Assembly (NCBI GenBank): GCA_963849955.1
Contig: CAWKJU010000017.1
Coordinates: forward strand, 1 to 64,000
Reading direction: 5' to 3'
DNA length: 64,000 nucleotides
DNA from: CAWFGW01 sp963849955
GTDB taxonomy: Bacteria; Bacteroidota; Bacteroidia; Cytophagales; JAAEPT01
Shown one piece after another: positions 56,413 through 64,000 of the stretch. Made by a program: the position numbers and the translations under genes. Within the stretch, counting starts at the first letter, position 1, and every line of letters begins with the position of its first letter. Under the pieces are notes generated by a model. It searched no databases. It saw only the letters and a program-made list of their open reading frames with translations, and was not told where the DNA came from.

Positions 56413-57014
56413 ATGACCGAAAAAAAAACCGTTGTTGTTGGGGCAGGGGTAATAAGATTAATTGCTGCAATTGAACTTAAAAAGCTGGGTTATTGCCCCG
56501 TTGTAGCAAATAAAACATGGTGGTAGGTGGAATGCTGGCTACAAAGTTTCATGAATCTGATGACATCAAGTGGAAATCGTGCGAAAACCTTTATTTTGAT
56601 ATCGGAAAACAAAAAGAGGAATTAAATATAATTGGCTTATTCACTCTTCAAAATAAGTTAGTGAACAACTATCATTTTGTTACAAGCCTTTATCCTCCAG
56701 CTAAAAAATCGATCATTTCAGTAACCATCATTTAACACCATCAACACACCGATTCTGAACTTATTCATCTGGTAAAAGAAGAACTCCAGAATCATTTAGG
56801 CTTGACAAAGCTATAACTCATCAAACATTATCGCATCCCCAAAACATTACCACAAGTCACGAATTTAAAGTATAAACCTAAAAAACTGCGAGTAGAAAAC
56901 GGTGTCATTTACAAGGGCGATTATACCCTTCAAGGTTCCATTAACTCCGCTATGTTAGCGGGGAAAAGAGGTGTTGAATTAGCCTGTAATGACCTCTCTC
57001 TAAAAATAGATTAA
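56413..57014 (+). pseudogene. Degraded FAD-dependent oxidoreductase (amine-oxidase type)
   Basis: The remnant begins MTEKKTVVVGAGVIRLIAA, a FAD-binding Rossmann start, and stops at 56524-56526. A second frame from about 56517 gives WKSCENLYFD...NIIGLF...FVTSLYPPAKKSIISVTII, then in the same frame past stops at 56733-56735 and 56814-56816 it continues ELIHLVKEELQNHLG and HYRIPKTLPQVTNLKYKP...IYKGDYTLQGSINSAMLAGKRGVE. Intact relatives have the order FAD motif, about 250 more residues, SPENLYF, YRIPKALP and GD-x2-NGSLNAAM-SGR. So one frameshift, two in-frame stops and a large internal deletion are present. No function remains. Confidence 0.8.
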
Positions 57015-57019
57015 GAAAA

Positions 57020-57769
57020 TCATTCAACTAAGATGAAATCTGATGGGATTTCAAATCGTGTATTTACCTCTTCTATAAATTTGAAATTGCTTAAAGAAGC
57101 TTTTCCTAGTTGTCGCGTTAACCCTTCTTTTTCGGTCCACCCCCAAAACTTCCATTGATGCGCTAAAGGGACTGCGTCAACTATTTGATAATTATCATAT
57201 TGAATTGCATGCGGGTCTTGTTCTGCCGCTTCTTTAGTTTTATTTGCTGTCACAATATAGGCTGCTGCTGCTATATGTTTTGTTTGAGGATCGACATATA
57301 CTACATACCAGTCATCTGGAGCATCGCCCGTTCCAGATTTAAAAGTGAGTTTTTGAGTGAGATAAAGGGAATCATTTAATTTTTTTGCAGGAAAATCTGT
57401 CCATACTGTACCCTCATCATTTAGTTTATAAGGAAATAAGAAAAAATAAGACCACGTATACGCATCAAACCGAACATTTTTTTGGTTGGCTATTTCTGGA
57501 GAACAAAACACACGATCACCATGATAAATAATCTTGTTCCCATCAGCCAACTCCATCAACCCTTTGTTGGAATTGGTGAGTAACGTCATTTTTGCATCGA
57601 GTCGCTCCTTTCCTCCAAACTCCAGGATGATATCAAAGGATATGGCTTTGTGTGACAAAAAAATTTCTTTTTCATGTGCTAGCTCAACGGATTCGGTAAA
57701 TCCATGTTCACGCTGTTCACAAGCCAACAACATTATGATAATGAAAAAAGGAAAGATGAATGATTTCAT
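57020..57769 (-). CDS. Lipoprotein of unknown function (DUF6503-like)
   Basis: A 249-residue protein with a lipoprotein signal (lipobox LLAC, Cys about residue 17). The mature domain is beta-rich with FDIILEFGG, MELADGNKIIYHGDRVFCSP, DDWYVVYVDPQTKHIAAAAYIVT and HQWKFWGW; this resembles LolA-like beta-sheet lipoproteins and, by pattern, DUF6503. It overlaps the upstream hydrolase gene by four bases (ATGA), so the pair is co-expressed. The function is unknown. Confidence 0.78.
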   Translation of the reverse strand: MKSFIFPFFIIIMLLACEQREHGFTESVELAHEKEIFLSHKAISFDIILEFGGKERLDAKMTLLTNSNKGLMELADGNKIIYHGDRVFCSPEIANQKNVRFDAYTWSYFFLFPYKLNDEGTVWTDFPAKKLNDSLYLTQKLTFKSGTGDAPDDWYVVYVDPQTKHIAAAAYIVTANKTKEAAEQDPHAIQYDNYQIVDAVPLAHQWKFWGWTEKEGLTRQLGKASLSNFKFIEEVNTRFEIPSDFILVE

Positions 57770-58980
57770 TTAATTAATTCGGTTTTAATTTCGGTTGGAG
57801 TATGTAGCGTGTTGTGCACAGGACATTTATCCGCAATTTCTAAGAGTCGTGTTCGTTGTGTTTCATCAAGATTTCCTTTGAGTTCAATGAGTCGCTCTAT
57901 CTTATCAATTTGTTCTTTTTTTTCAGCTGTAGCCTTACCATCAATACTATGTTCTCGACTATGACTTAAATGCACATTCACTTCCTCTAACGGCCATTTT
58001 TTTCGATTGGCATACATCCGCAACGTAATAGCGGTACAACTACCAAGGGACGCTAATAATAAGTCATAAGGAGTTTGTCCTAAATCACTGCCTCCAAGAT
58101 TTTCCGGCTCATCGGCAAAAATTGTATGTTTACCATTAGTAATTTCAGTGGTATATTCCTGATTTTCAATTCGCACAAGTATTTCTTTTAAGAGTGTTGG
58201 CTCCTCTTTTTCTGAAATCGTCAGGTAGCGATCTGCCCAACTGGCTATTACATTTCCAACATAGCTTGCATCTGCTTTATTGGTCAATAGGTGGTCTGCA
58301 CCATCTAAGGATATAAAGCTTTTGGGATGTTTTGCAAATTCATATATCTCCTGTGCATTTTCAATACCTACCGTACTATCCTGGGGTGAATGTAATACTA
58401 AAAGCGGCTTTTTAAAGTGGCTTAGCCTTTCTGCTAATTTTGCACTATTGATATCATCTAGAAACTGTTTTTTGATGGTAAAAGGTCTGCCTCCAATGGA
58501 TACTTTGGCTATGCCCGCTTTTTCAATTTCTTCTAAATTATTTTCAAATAGGTTTTGCACATGGTTGGGCGAAGATGGCGCACCCACGGTGGCTACCGCT
58601 TGCACAGATGAAATGGCACCTGAAGCGGCTAATACTGCTGCGCCCCCTAATGAATGACCCACAAGCAATTTAGGAGCTTTAAACTGTTCTTCAAGAAATC
58701 CAGCTGCTGCTATTAAATCATCCACATTCGAACTAAAGTTGGTGTCTGCAAAAACACCATCACTTTGACCTAATCCAGTGAAATCAAAACTCATTACAGC
58801 AATGCCTTGACGTGTTAAGGCTTCAACTACTTGTCTGACTGCATTAAAATTTTTGTTGCAAGTAAAACAATGAGCAAATAAAGCATAGGCTTTAGGCTGT
58901 TGATTTAATGGAATCTCAAGCAAAGCGGATAATTCAATCCCGCTTTTATTTTTAAAAGTAATTTTCTGTGTCGTTGACAT
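57766..58980 (-). CDS. Alpha/beta hydrolase - OsmC fusion protein
   Basis: A two-domain protein of 404 residues. The N-terminal alpha/beta hydrolase (about 1-255) has the nucleophile elbow VGHSLGGA with Ser110, Asp in HSPQDSTVG (about 218) and His in GADHLL (about 247). The C-terminal OsmC domain (about 270-404) has LLASLGSCTAITLRMYA and DKCPVHNTL, the two cysteines of thiol peroxidases of the Ohr/OsmC family. This fusion is known in several bacterial groups. A role in organic hydroperoxide or ester detoxification is inferred. It forms an operon with the lipoprotein gene downstream. Confidence 0.93.
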   Translation of the reverse strand: MSTTQKITFKNKSGIELSALLEIPLNQQPKAYALFAHCFTCNKNFNAVRQVVEALTRQGIAVMSFDFTGLGQSDGVFADTNFSSNVDDLIAAAGFLEEQFKAPKLLVGHSLGGAAVLAASGAISSVQAVATVGAPSSPNHVQNLFENNLEEIEKAGIAKVSIGGRPFTIKKQFLDDINSAKLAERLSHFKKPLLVLHSPQDSTVGIENAQEIYEFAKHPKSFISLDGADHLLTNKADASYVGNVIASWADRYLTISEKEEPTLLKEILVRIENQEYTTEITNGKHTIFADEPENLGGSDLGQTPYDLLLASLGSCTAITLRMYANRKKWPLEEVNVHLSHSREHSIDGKATAEKKEQIDKIERLIELKGNLDETQRTRLLEIADKCPVHNTLHTPTEIKTELIK

Positions 58981-59246
58981 AATTACAACTTAGGAATCCA
59001 TTTCCAGAATTAAAATTTTGTGCTCAAAAATACTACAGATATTAAAATAAAAACTATTAAGTTGTGTGCTACCTGTTTTTCTTCTGAAACAGAATCATTT
59101 CTGACTATATTCACTTTAACTTATTAAAAATCAGGTTTAACGCTGTGGTTTTTATTTACAAGAATTATTTTAAATTGTAGCTTGTAAAGCAATACCAAAG
59201 GCGATGTTGCTTTTATTAAAATTTTTTGAGACCAGAATATAACGCT

Positions 59247-59744
59247 ATGGACCAACTAATAGATTTTTTTGCATCACTATTTCAAACAGGTAGTTGGCCT
59301 CCAAGATGGCACTGTGGAGAATGGACAGACTTTCATGGCTGGTTATTTATTTTTAGTGACATCATGATTTGGGTCGCTTATTTTGTGATTCCTTTAATCC
59401 TCTTTTGGTTTACACAGAAAATACCTAAACTACCTTTTTTACCCATCTTTGCGTATTTTGCACTTTTCATTGTATCGTGTGGAGCAACACATTTTTTAGA
59501 TGCAGTCATTTTCTGGTGGCCCGTTTATAGATTGTTAGCTCTAGTCAAATTTATTACTGCAATTGCGAGCATGATGACTGTGTTTACCTTAATCAAAGAT
59601 GTGCCAAAAATCTTAAAGCTAAATCTTAATATAAGTACTCATTCACTTGAAAAAGAGAATAGAAGGCTTGAAAAAGAATTAAAATTAAAAGAGGGACAAC
59701 TTGATGCGCTCGCTAAAGAGATGAAGTTGTTAAAACAAGGCTAA
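59247..59744 (+). CDS. Stand-alone ethylene-receptor-like sensor membrane protein
   Basis: A 165-residue protein with three membrane helices (about 31-55, 63-84, 94-117) and a C-terminal coiled coil (about 128-163). The helices match the copper/ethylene-binding domain of plant ETR1. The ETR1 residues D25, Y32, I35, P36, I62, C65 and H69 correspond to D38, Y45, I48, P49, I75, C78 and H82, all with the same offset of 13, in SDIMIWVAYFVIPL and FIVSCGATHFL. Helix 3 has the conserved lysine (K101; loop three residues shorter). C78 and H82 would bind copper. There is no kinase domain in this protein; the kinase starts one base downstream. I prefer ATG 59247 over an upstream TTG at 59226. Ethylene as ligand is inference from the motif. 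Confidence 0.9.
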   Translation: MDQLIDFFASLFQTGSWPPRWHCGEWTDFHGWLFIFSDIMIWVAYFVIPLILFWFTQKIPKLPFLPIFAYFALFIVSCGATHFLDAVIFWWPVYRLLALVKFITAIASMMTVFTLIKDVPKILKLNLNISTHSLEKENRRLEKELKLKEGQLDALAKEMKLLKQG

Positions 59745-59745
59745 C

Positions 59746-61197
59746 ATGATCATAAAAATCGCAGCCTTAATTGGTTATTTTTTCATATCGGGGACTATAT
59801 TCATGCTTGATGTTTATGGTAATCAGCAAATAGCTTTTGGTTGTTTGTACGTTTTTTTTGTGCTCTATTCTTGGATATCACCTTTTTCAAAAGCTTCTAT
59901 TTTCTTAGGTCTCATCAGTTCAACACTCATTTTTGCTGCGGTTCTAATCAACTATGAAAACTCACTAAATAACGCAACAGGTCTAAATATGCTTATCTCG
60001 CATGCCGTTGTCTGGATTACGGTTGCGGTGGTTTATTTGGCAAAACAAACGATTATAAATAGTGAACTATCTCGATCGATTCTTGACACAGAAGTGAAGG
60101 AAAGAACTTTTGAATTAAAACAGCGTGAAAAAAGAATTCAATCCATGATTAACGTGATTCAAGGCTATGCAATTATTTTAATTGATAAAAATGGTTTTGT
60201 GATGACATGGAATGAAGGCCTTTGGAAAATCACCGAGTTTATTAAAGACGATGTTATCGGTAAACCTTTAAGTATCTTCTATTCCGAAGAAGCACGAAAA
60301 CAAAACCAACCTTATCATTTGCTCGTTGAGGCTGAAAAAAACGGCTTTGCTGTATATGAAGGATTTCAAAATAAAAAAACTGGTGAACCCTTTTTTGCTG
60401 AAGTAACGATATCAGCAATCGTTGATTTACAAAATAACATCACTGGTTATACTCATGTCACCCGTGATTTAACAGAAAATCGCAAACTAGAAATTTCACG
60501 AAAAAAACAGCATGAATTAGAAATTCAAAATGAAGAGTTAGAAAAGTTTGCCTTCTACACTTCGCATGATCTACAAGAACCGCTTTTAACGGTAGAAAGC
60601 TTTGTAAATGTTATTCTGAAAGATTATAAAAGTGCATTAGATGATACTGGAAAAGAGTATTTGAACATCCTTTCAAACTCCGTGATGAAAATGCGTAATA
60701 TCATTAAGGAACTTTTAATTTATGCTAACCTGGGTAATGAATCAGACAAACAAAACATCAACCTTCAAGAGGTGGTAAATTCCGTTTTAGACGCCATAAA
60801 AACCTCCATTGAAAATAACCAAGCCCAGATAGAAGCAAACAATTTACCAACAGTATATGGCAATAAAGTACTTGTACATCAGGTCATACAAAACCTCATA
60901 GCTAATGCCATTAAGTTTCACGAAAAAAATGCGATTCCTATAATAAAGATTTACGCAGAAGAGGAAGATAATAGACATAAAATAACTGTGGAAGATAATG
61001 GAATTGGAATTGATAGGAAGTACCACGAAAAAATTTTTCAGCCTTTTAACCGTCTTCATCCCGAACACAAATTTTCAGGTACAGGTATTGGTCTTGCACA
61101 ATGTAAGCGAATTATGCAGCTTCATGGAGGTGAAATTGGTCTCAGCTCGGTCCCTGATAAAGGCACTTCTTTTTATTTTTTTTTACCAAAGTTTTAG
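59746..61197 (+). CDS. Membrane PAS-domain sensor histidine kinase
   Basis: A 483-residue kinase with four N-terminal membrane helices (about 5-100), a linker coiled coil, a PAS domain (about 128-245, INVIQGYAIILIDKNGFVMTWNEG) and a dimerisation/phosphoacceptor segment with His274 in FAFYTSHDLQEPLLTV. The ATPase domain has LIANAIKFHEKN (N box), VEDNGIGID (G1) and GTGIGLAQCKRI (G2). The SHDLQEPL type is that of phytochrome-like kinases. It follows the ethylene-receptor-like gene by one base, so the small membrane protein is likely its signal input or partner, and the response regulator gene follows after 77 bases. Confidence 0.95.
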   Translation: MIIKIAALIGYFFISGTIFMLDVYGNQQIAFGCLYVFFVLYSWISPFSKASIFLGLISSTLIFAAVLINYENSLNNATGLNMLISHAVVWITVAVVYLAKQTIINSELSRSILDTEVKERTFELKQREKRIQSMINVIQGYAIILIDKNGFVMTWNEGLWKITEFIKDDVIGKPLSIFYSEEARKQNQPYHLLVEAEKNGFAVYEGFQNKKTGEPFFAEVTISAIVDLQNNITGYTHVTRDLTENRKLEISRKKQHELEIQNEELEKFAFYTSHDLQEPLLTVESFVNVILKDYKSALDDTGKEYLNILSNSVMKMRNIIKELLIYANLGNESDKQNINLQEVVNSVLDAIKTSIENNQAQIEANNLPTVYGNKVLVHQVIQNLIANAIKFHEKNAIPIIKIYAEEEDNRHKITVEDNGIGIDRKYHEKIFQPFNRLHPEHKFSGTGIGLAQCKRIMQLHGGEIGLSSVPDKGTSFYFFLPKF

Positions 61198-61274
61198 TCA
61201 AGTAATTGAAAATGAACAGTTTTTTTTCTAGGTTTAAACACTAATTATTTTAAACTTTTAATCAATGTACAGTT

Positions 61275-61673
61275 ATGAAAAATCTAAGTACAGTTATTGA
61301 TATTTTGTTGATCGAAGACAATTATCCAGACGTAATTTTAATAAAAAGAGAACTCGATAGAAGTGGGCTTAACTTTACCCTTAAAGTGCTAGACGATGGC
61401 GAGGAAGCCATGAATTATTTATTAGAATCACACGACAAATTACCGCACCTCATACTGCTGGATATTAATCTACCCAAAATTAATGGGTTTGAAATACTAT
61501 CTGAAACAATAACTAACAAGCGATTAGACAAAATTCCTATTATTATTTTAACCACCTCAGACACTGATCGATTTAAGAGTTTCAGTGAAAATTTTGGTGT
61601 CTCTGCTTACAATGTAAAACCATTAGATATAAATTTATTGAAGCGTGTATATCATGATTCAATAGCTGCCTGA
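61275..61673 (+). CDS. Single-domain response regulator (Rcp1-like)
   Basis: A 132-residue receiver domain without output domain. The acidic pocket IEDNYPD at the N-terminus, phosphoacceptor Asp63 in LLDINLPKINGFE, the Thr in IIILTTSDTD and Lys in NVKPLD form a full set. The LLDINLPK pattern and the short length resemble Rcp1, the receiver partner of phytochrome-type kinases. It should take phosphate from the adjacent kinase; the final target, perhaps another protein by contact, is not visible. Confidence 0.93.
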   Translation: MKNLSTVIDILLIEDNYPDVILIKRELDRSGLNFTLKVLDDGEEAMNYLLESHDKLPHLILLDINLPKINGFEILSETITNKRLDKIPIIILTTSDTDRFKSFSENFGVSAYNVKPLDINLLKRVYHDSIAA

Positions 61674-61700
61674 ATGATTACTCTAAGGAGTAACCATTCA
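61671..61700. terminator. Hairpin over the response regulator stop, possible terminator
   Basis: TGAATGATTACTC at 61671-61683 pairs with GAGTAACCATTCA at 61688-61700 with one mismatch around a four-base loop. It includes the stop codon and sits between convergent genes. There is no strong T run, so termination is uncertain. Confidence 0.35.
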
Positions 61701-61720
61701 TTAAGCAACAACTTGTAAGT

Positions 61721-62266
61721 TTAAGCAGATATTTTTTGCACAAAACCTAAATAGGCATTCAAAAAGCTATCTAATCTTTTTTGAAAATTAGCGTCTAACA
61801 CCACGCCCTTTTCATCTAATACTTGGTCCATGTTGCCTACCGTGAGCATGTGTGGAAGGGGGTAACCAAAGATTGAAAGAATAATTTGTTGCAATTGATA
61901 TGCTGCGCGGATTCCTCCCAAAGCCCCAGTAGAAGCGGTTGCCACACCAATTGGTTTTCCATTGAAAGGGTCTTTTGCAAACACATCAATAAAATTCTTT
62001 AAACCTGATGATATGCTACCATTGTATTCAGGAGTAAGAAAAATGATTCCGTCAGAACTCGCTAATGTGTTAGAAACAGACTTCAATTGATCATCTGGAT
62101 CATCCATAAACCCCAACCGTTCTTCAAAAGGGGGCAAGTTCAGTTCTGATAAATCAATAATTTGAGCGCTGTTGTCTGATTTTTCAACCGCACTTTTTAA
62201 AGCAAAAGCTACTCGCGGACTCAACCGACCTTTTCTTGTGCTACTGGATACAATGGTGATTTTCAT
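61721..62266 (-). CDS. NADPH-dependent FMN reductase family protein
   Basis: A flavodoxin-fold reductase of 181 residues. The flavin-phosphate loop SSSTRKGRLSPRV is near residue 6, and FLTPEYNGSISSGLKNFIDV near 75-94 is the family signature of NAD(P)H-dependent FMN/quinone/azo reductases. It is monocistronic with short gaps of about 50-70 bases on each side. The acceptor (FMN, quinone, chromate or azo dye) is not determined. Confidence 0.9.
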   Translation of the reverse strand: MKITIVSSSTRKGRLSPRVAFALKSAVEKSDNSAQIIDLSELNLPPFEERLGFMDDPDDQLKSVSNTLASSDGIIFLTPEYNGSISSGLKNFIDVFAKDPFNGKPIGVATASTGALGGIRAAYQLQQIILSIFGYPLPHMLTVGNMDQVLDEKGVVLDANFQKRLDSFLNAYLGFVQKISA

Positions 62267-62335
62267 ACGTATTAATCAAGCTTATTTTATAATCGGATTC
62301 AAGATTTTTTAATTTTGAAAAGAAAGATTACTGGT

Positions 62336-63859
62336 TTACTTTTTTCTCAACTCAAACAAGTCTTTTCGTCTATCTTTCAAATTTCTAACACTACCAAGTT
62401 GGTTTAATTCTCTTAATAAATCCAGGTCAACATCTGCAATTAAGATCATTTCCGTATTTGGTGTGGCCTCTGCTTTGATTCCATTTGCTGGGAAAGAGAA
62501 ATCACACGGAGTGAAAACCATTGACTGAGCAAATTGAATATCCATATTATGTACCTTGGGTAAATTGCCTACGCTTCCAGCTATTGCTACATAACATTCA
62601 TTTTCTATCGCACGTGCTTGAGCACAATTTCTTACTCGTGAATAGCCATTTTGTGTATCCGTTAAGAAAGGTACAAACAAAATATCCATCCCCTCGTCAG
62701 CGAGCAATCGACTTAATTCTGGAAATTCAGAATCATAACAAATCAGAATGCCGACTTTACCACAATCTGTGTCATACGCCTTTAATTCATAACCACCTTC
62801 CATACCCCATACTTTGGCTTCATCAGGGGTAACGTGCAGTTTTTCATATCGCTCCACAGAACCATCTCGCTTGCATAAATAACCTACGTTATAGAGTCGG
62901 TCATTAACTATTTCAGGCATACTCCCCGAAATAATATTGATATTGTAGGAGATAGCTAATTCAGCAAATTTCTCGACAATTTTACTCGTATGTTTTGCTA
63001 ACTCTCTAATGGCATTGGCCTCTGACAAATGATTGTTTTCTGCCATGAGTGGTGCGTTAAAAAACTCAGGAAATAATGCAAAATCTGATCGATATCCAGA
63101 AACGGCATCTACGAAATACTCCACTTGTTGCATAAGTTCTTCTAAGTTGGAGTATGGACGCATTTGCCATTGTACCAAACCGAGGCGGACTATTTTTTTA
63201 GTTGCAGAAGCGTTTTTACTAGGTTTTTCATAATAGATGTTATCCCATTCTAATAAAACTGCAAATTCACTTGACTCGGTGTCCCCTTCTAAATATCCTT
63301 TTAAAATTTTAGTAGCGTGAAAGTCATTTGATATTTGAAAGTTATATACCGGATCATGTATTTCTTTCCGCTTCACTTTGTCAATATATTGTTTGGGAGT
63401 TAGTTCACTCGCATGCAAGTGATAATTTGGGATACGCCCTCCAAAAGCAATCCCTTTTAAGTTTAATCGCTCGCACAACTCTTTTCTATAGTCATACAAC
63501 CTACGTCCCAGACGAAGACCTCTAAATTCAGGTTTAATAAAAACATCGATTCCATACAGCCGATCTCCTGTCGCTGAATGGGTGTTAAATGAATAATTGC
63601 CCGTTATTTCTTTATAGGTGTGTTTGTATTCAAACTTATCATAATCAACAACAATAGATAATGCACATCCAGCCAAATGGTTATTTACTTTGATGACCAC
63701 TTGTCCCTCTGGAAATTTGTCTATCAACGATTGTATATGAGATTCTTGCCAATAGGCATTCGTTAAGTTAGAATAAGCTTCTATCATTGCGTCTTTTAGC
63801 TCTTGATAATCACTTATACTTAAATATTGTAGTTCTATGTTCTCAATTTCTACTGACAT
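62336..63859 (-). CDS. GNAT acetyltransferase - carbon-nitrogen hydrolase fusion protein
   Basis: A 507-residue two-domain protein. The N-terminal GNAT domain (about 1-215) has acetyl-CoA loop-like GLRLGRRLYDYRKEL near residue 115. The C-terminal nitrilase-superfamily domain (about 220-500) has the catalytic triad Glu265 (ALFPEFF), Lys340 (YEKLHVTP) and Cys374 (ILICYDSEFPELSR). The fused form is known in bacteria as a bifunctional GNAT/carbon-nitrogen hydrolase. Substrates are unknown; an amidase acting on the product of the acetyltransferase step is possible. A clean ATG at 63859 is followed upstream by 141 bases that hold no recognised gene. Confidence 0.93.
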   Translation of the reverse strand: MSVEIENIELQYLSISDYQELKDAMIEAYSNLTNAYWQESHIQSLIDKFPEGQVVIKVNNHLAGCALSIVVDYDKFEYKHTYKEITGNYSFNTHSATGDRLYGIDVFIKPEFRGLRLGRRLYDYRKELCERLNLKGIAFGGRIPNYHLHASELTPKQYIDKVKRKEIHDPVYNFQISNDFHATKILKGYLEGDTESSEFAVLLEWDNIYYEKPSKNASATKKIVRLGLVQWQMRPYSNLEELMQQVEYFVDAVSGYRSDFALFPEFFNAPLMAENNHLSEANAIRELAKHTSKIVEKFAELAISYNINIISGSMPEIVNDRLYNVGYLCKRDGSVERYEKLHVTPDEAKVWGMEGGYELKAYDTDCGKVGILICYDSEFPELSRLLADEGMDILFVPFLTDTQNGYSRVRNCAQARAIENECYVAIAGSVGNLPKVHNMDIQFAQSMVFTPCDFSFPANGIKAEATPNTEMILIADVDLDLLRELNQLGSVRNLKDRRKDLFELRKK

Positions 63860-64000
63860 GTTTTTTTATTTTTTTAGAGGTTACCTACCCTACTAACCTT
63901 TTGTGCTATTTACTACTTTAGCTACTAAATACTAATTGTCTCCTGTTATTTATTTTAAGACACGACCAATATTTGATTCCCATATTTGTTTCGTACTTTT

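Noticed and set aside
1..64000. CRISPR arrays, rRNA, tRNA and intact insertion sequences
   Set aside because: No regularly spaced short repeats, conserved rRNA segments, tRNA cloverleaf or transposase gene was recognised by reading.

Overview
The window looks like chromosomal DNA from a member of the Bacteroidota, most likely a Flavobacteriales-type marine or freshwater organism. The evidence is low GC, a gldJ gliding/type IX secretion lipoprotein gene, secreted proteins ending in type IX (Por) sorting domains, a short CarB, and several candidate promoters of the Bacteroidota form TTTG-N19/20-TAnnTTTG. No rRNA, tRNA, CRISPR array, phage or intact insertion sequence was recognised. The assignment below order level is inference.

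Layout. 1-9.7 kb: end of a plsC-type acyltransferase gene, a secreted unknown, carB, a DUF4834-like protein, an isolated nuoD, nnr (NAD(P)HX repair), an exported unknown and asnS. 9.7-13.6 kb: rpoN, a PAP2-like membrane protein and a lipoprotein archaemetzincin in overlapping frames, then an AlkC-type DNA glycosylase. 13.6-18.5 kb: a membrane SpoIIE phosphatase and a GyrI-like / WYL regulator / Old Yellow Enzyme group with a 38-bp perfect palindrome directly before the reductase gene. 18.6-33.1 kb: three surface proteins (a 14-repeat FG-GAP protein, a metalloprotease with a P domain, a leucine-rich repeat protein) interleaved with uvrA, a lytic transglycosylase and glpD. 33.2-39.8 kb: an SDR dehydrogenase and a complete RND efflux operon. 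40.0-48.8 kb: mfd with a uracil-DNA glycosylase, gldJ, a 0.7-kb gap, comF, an OmpH/Skp-like protein, a lipoprotein and a PAP2 phosphatase. 48.8-57 kb: a saccharopine/alanine dehydrogenase-like gene, then sucA, an E2 gene with two lipoyl domains, a four-helix-bundle gene and lpdA, then a decayed FAD oxidoreductase pseudogene. 57-64 kb: a lipoprotein, an alpha/beta hydrolase-OsmC fusion, a three-gene signalling operon, an FMN reductase and a GNAT-nitrilase fusion.

The most interesting items are two. (1) At 59247-61673 a stand-alone membrane protein carries the ethylene-binding domain signature of plant ETR1-type receptors, with seven key residues at identical spacing. It is followed after one base by a PAS histidine kinase and then by a single-domain response regulator, so it looks like a split ethylene-receptor-like signalling system. 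(2) At 54402-54839 a four-helix-bundle (23S rRNA intervening-sequence type) gene is bracketed by 32-bp imperfect inverted repeats and sits exactly between the E2 and E3 genes of the 2-oxoglutarate dehydrogenase operon, which suggests a small mobile unit.

Cell-level picture: central metabolism (2-oxoglutarate dehydrogenase, glycerol-3-phosphate oxidation, complex I subunit D, carbamoyl phosphate), DNA repair (UvrA, Mfd, UDG, AlkC), envelope functions (T9SS cargo and GldJ, RND efflux, OmpH, lytic transglycosylase) and environmental sensing.
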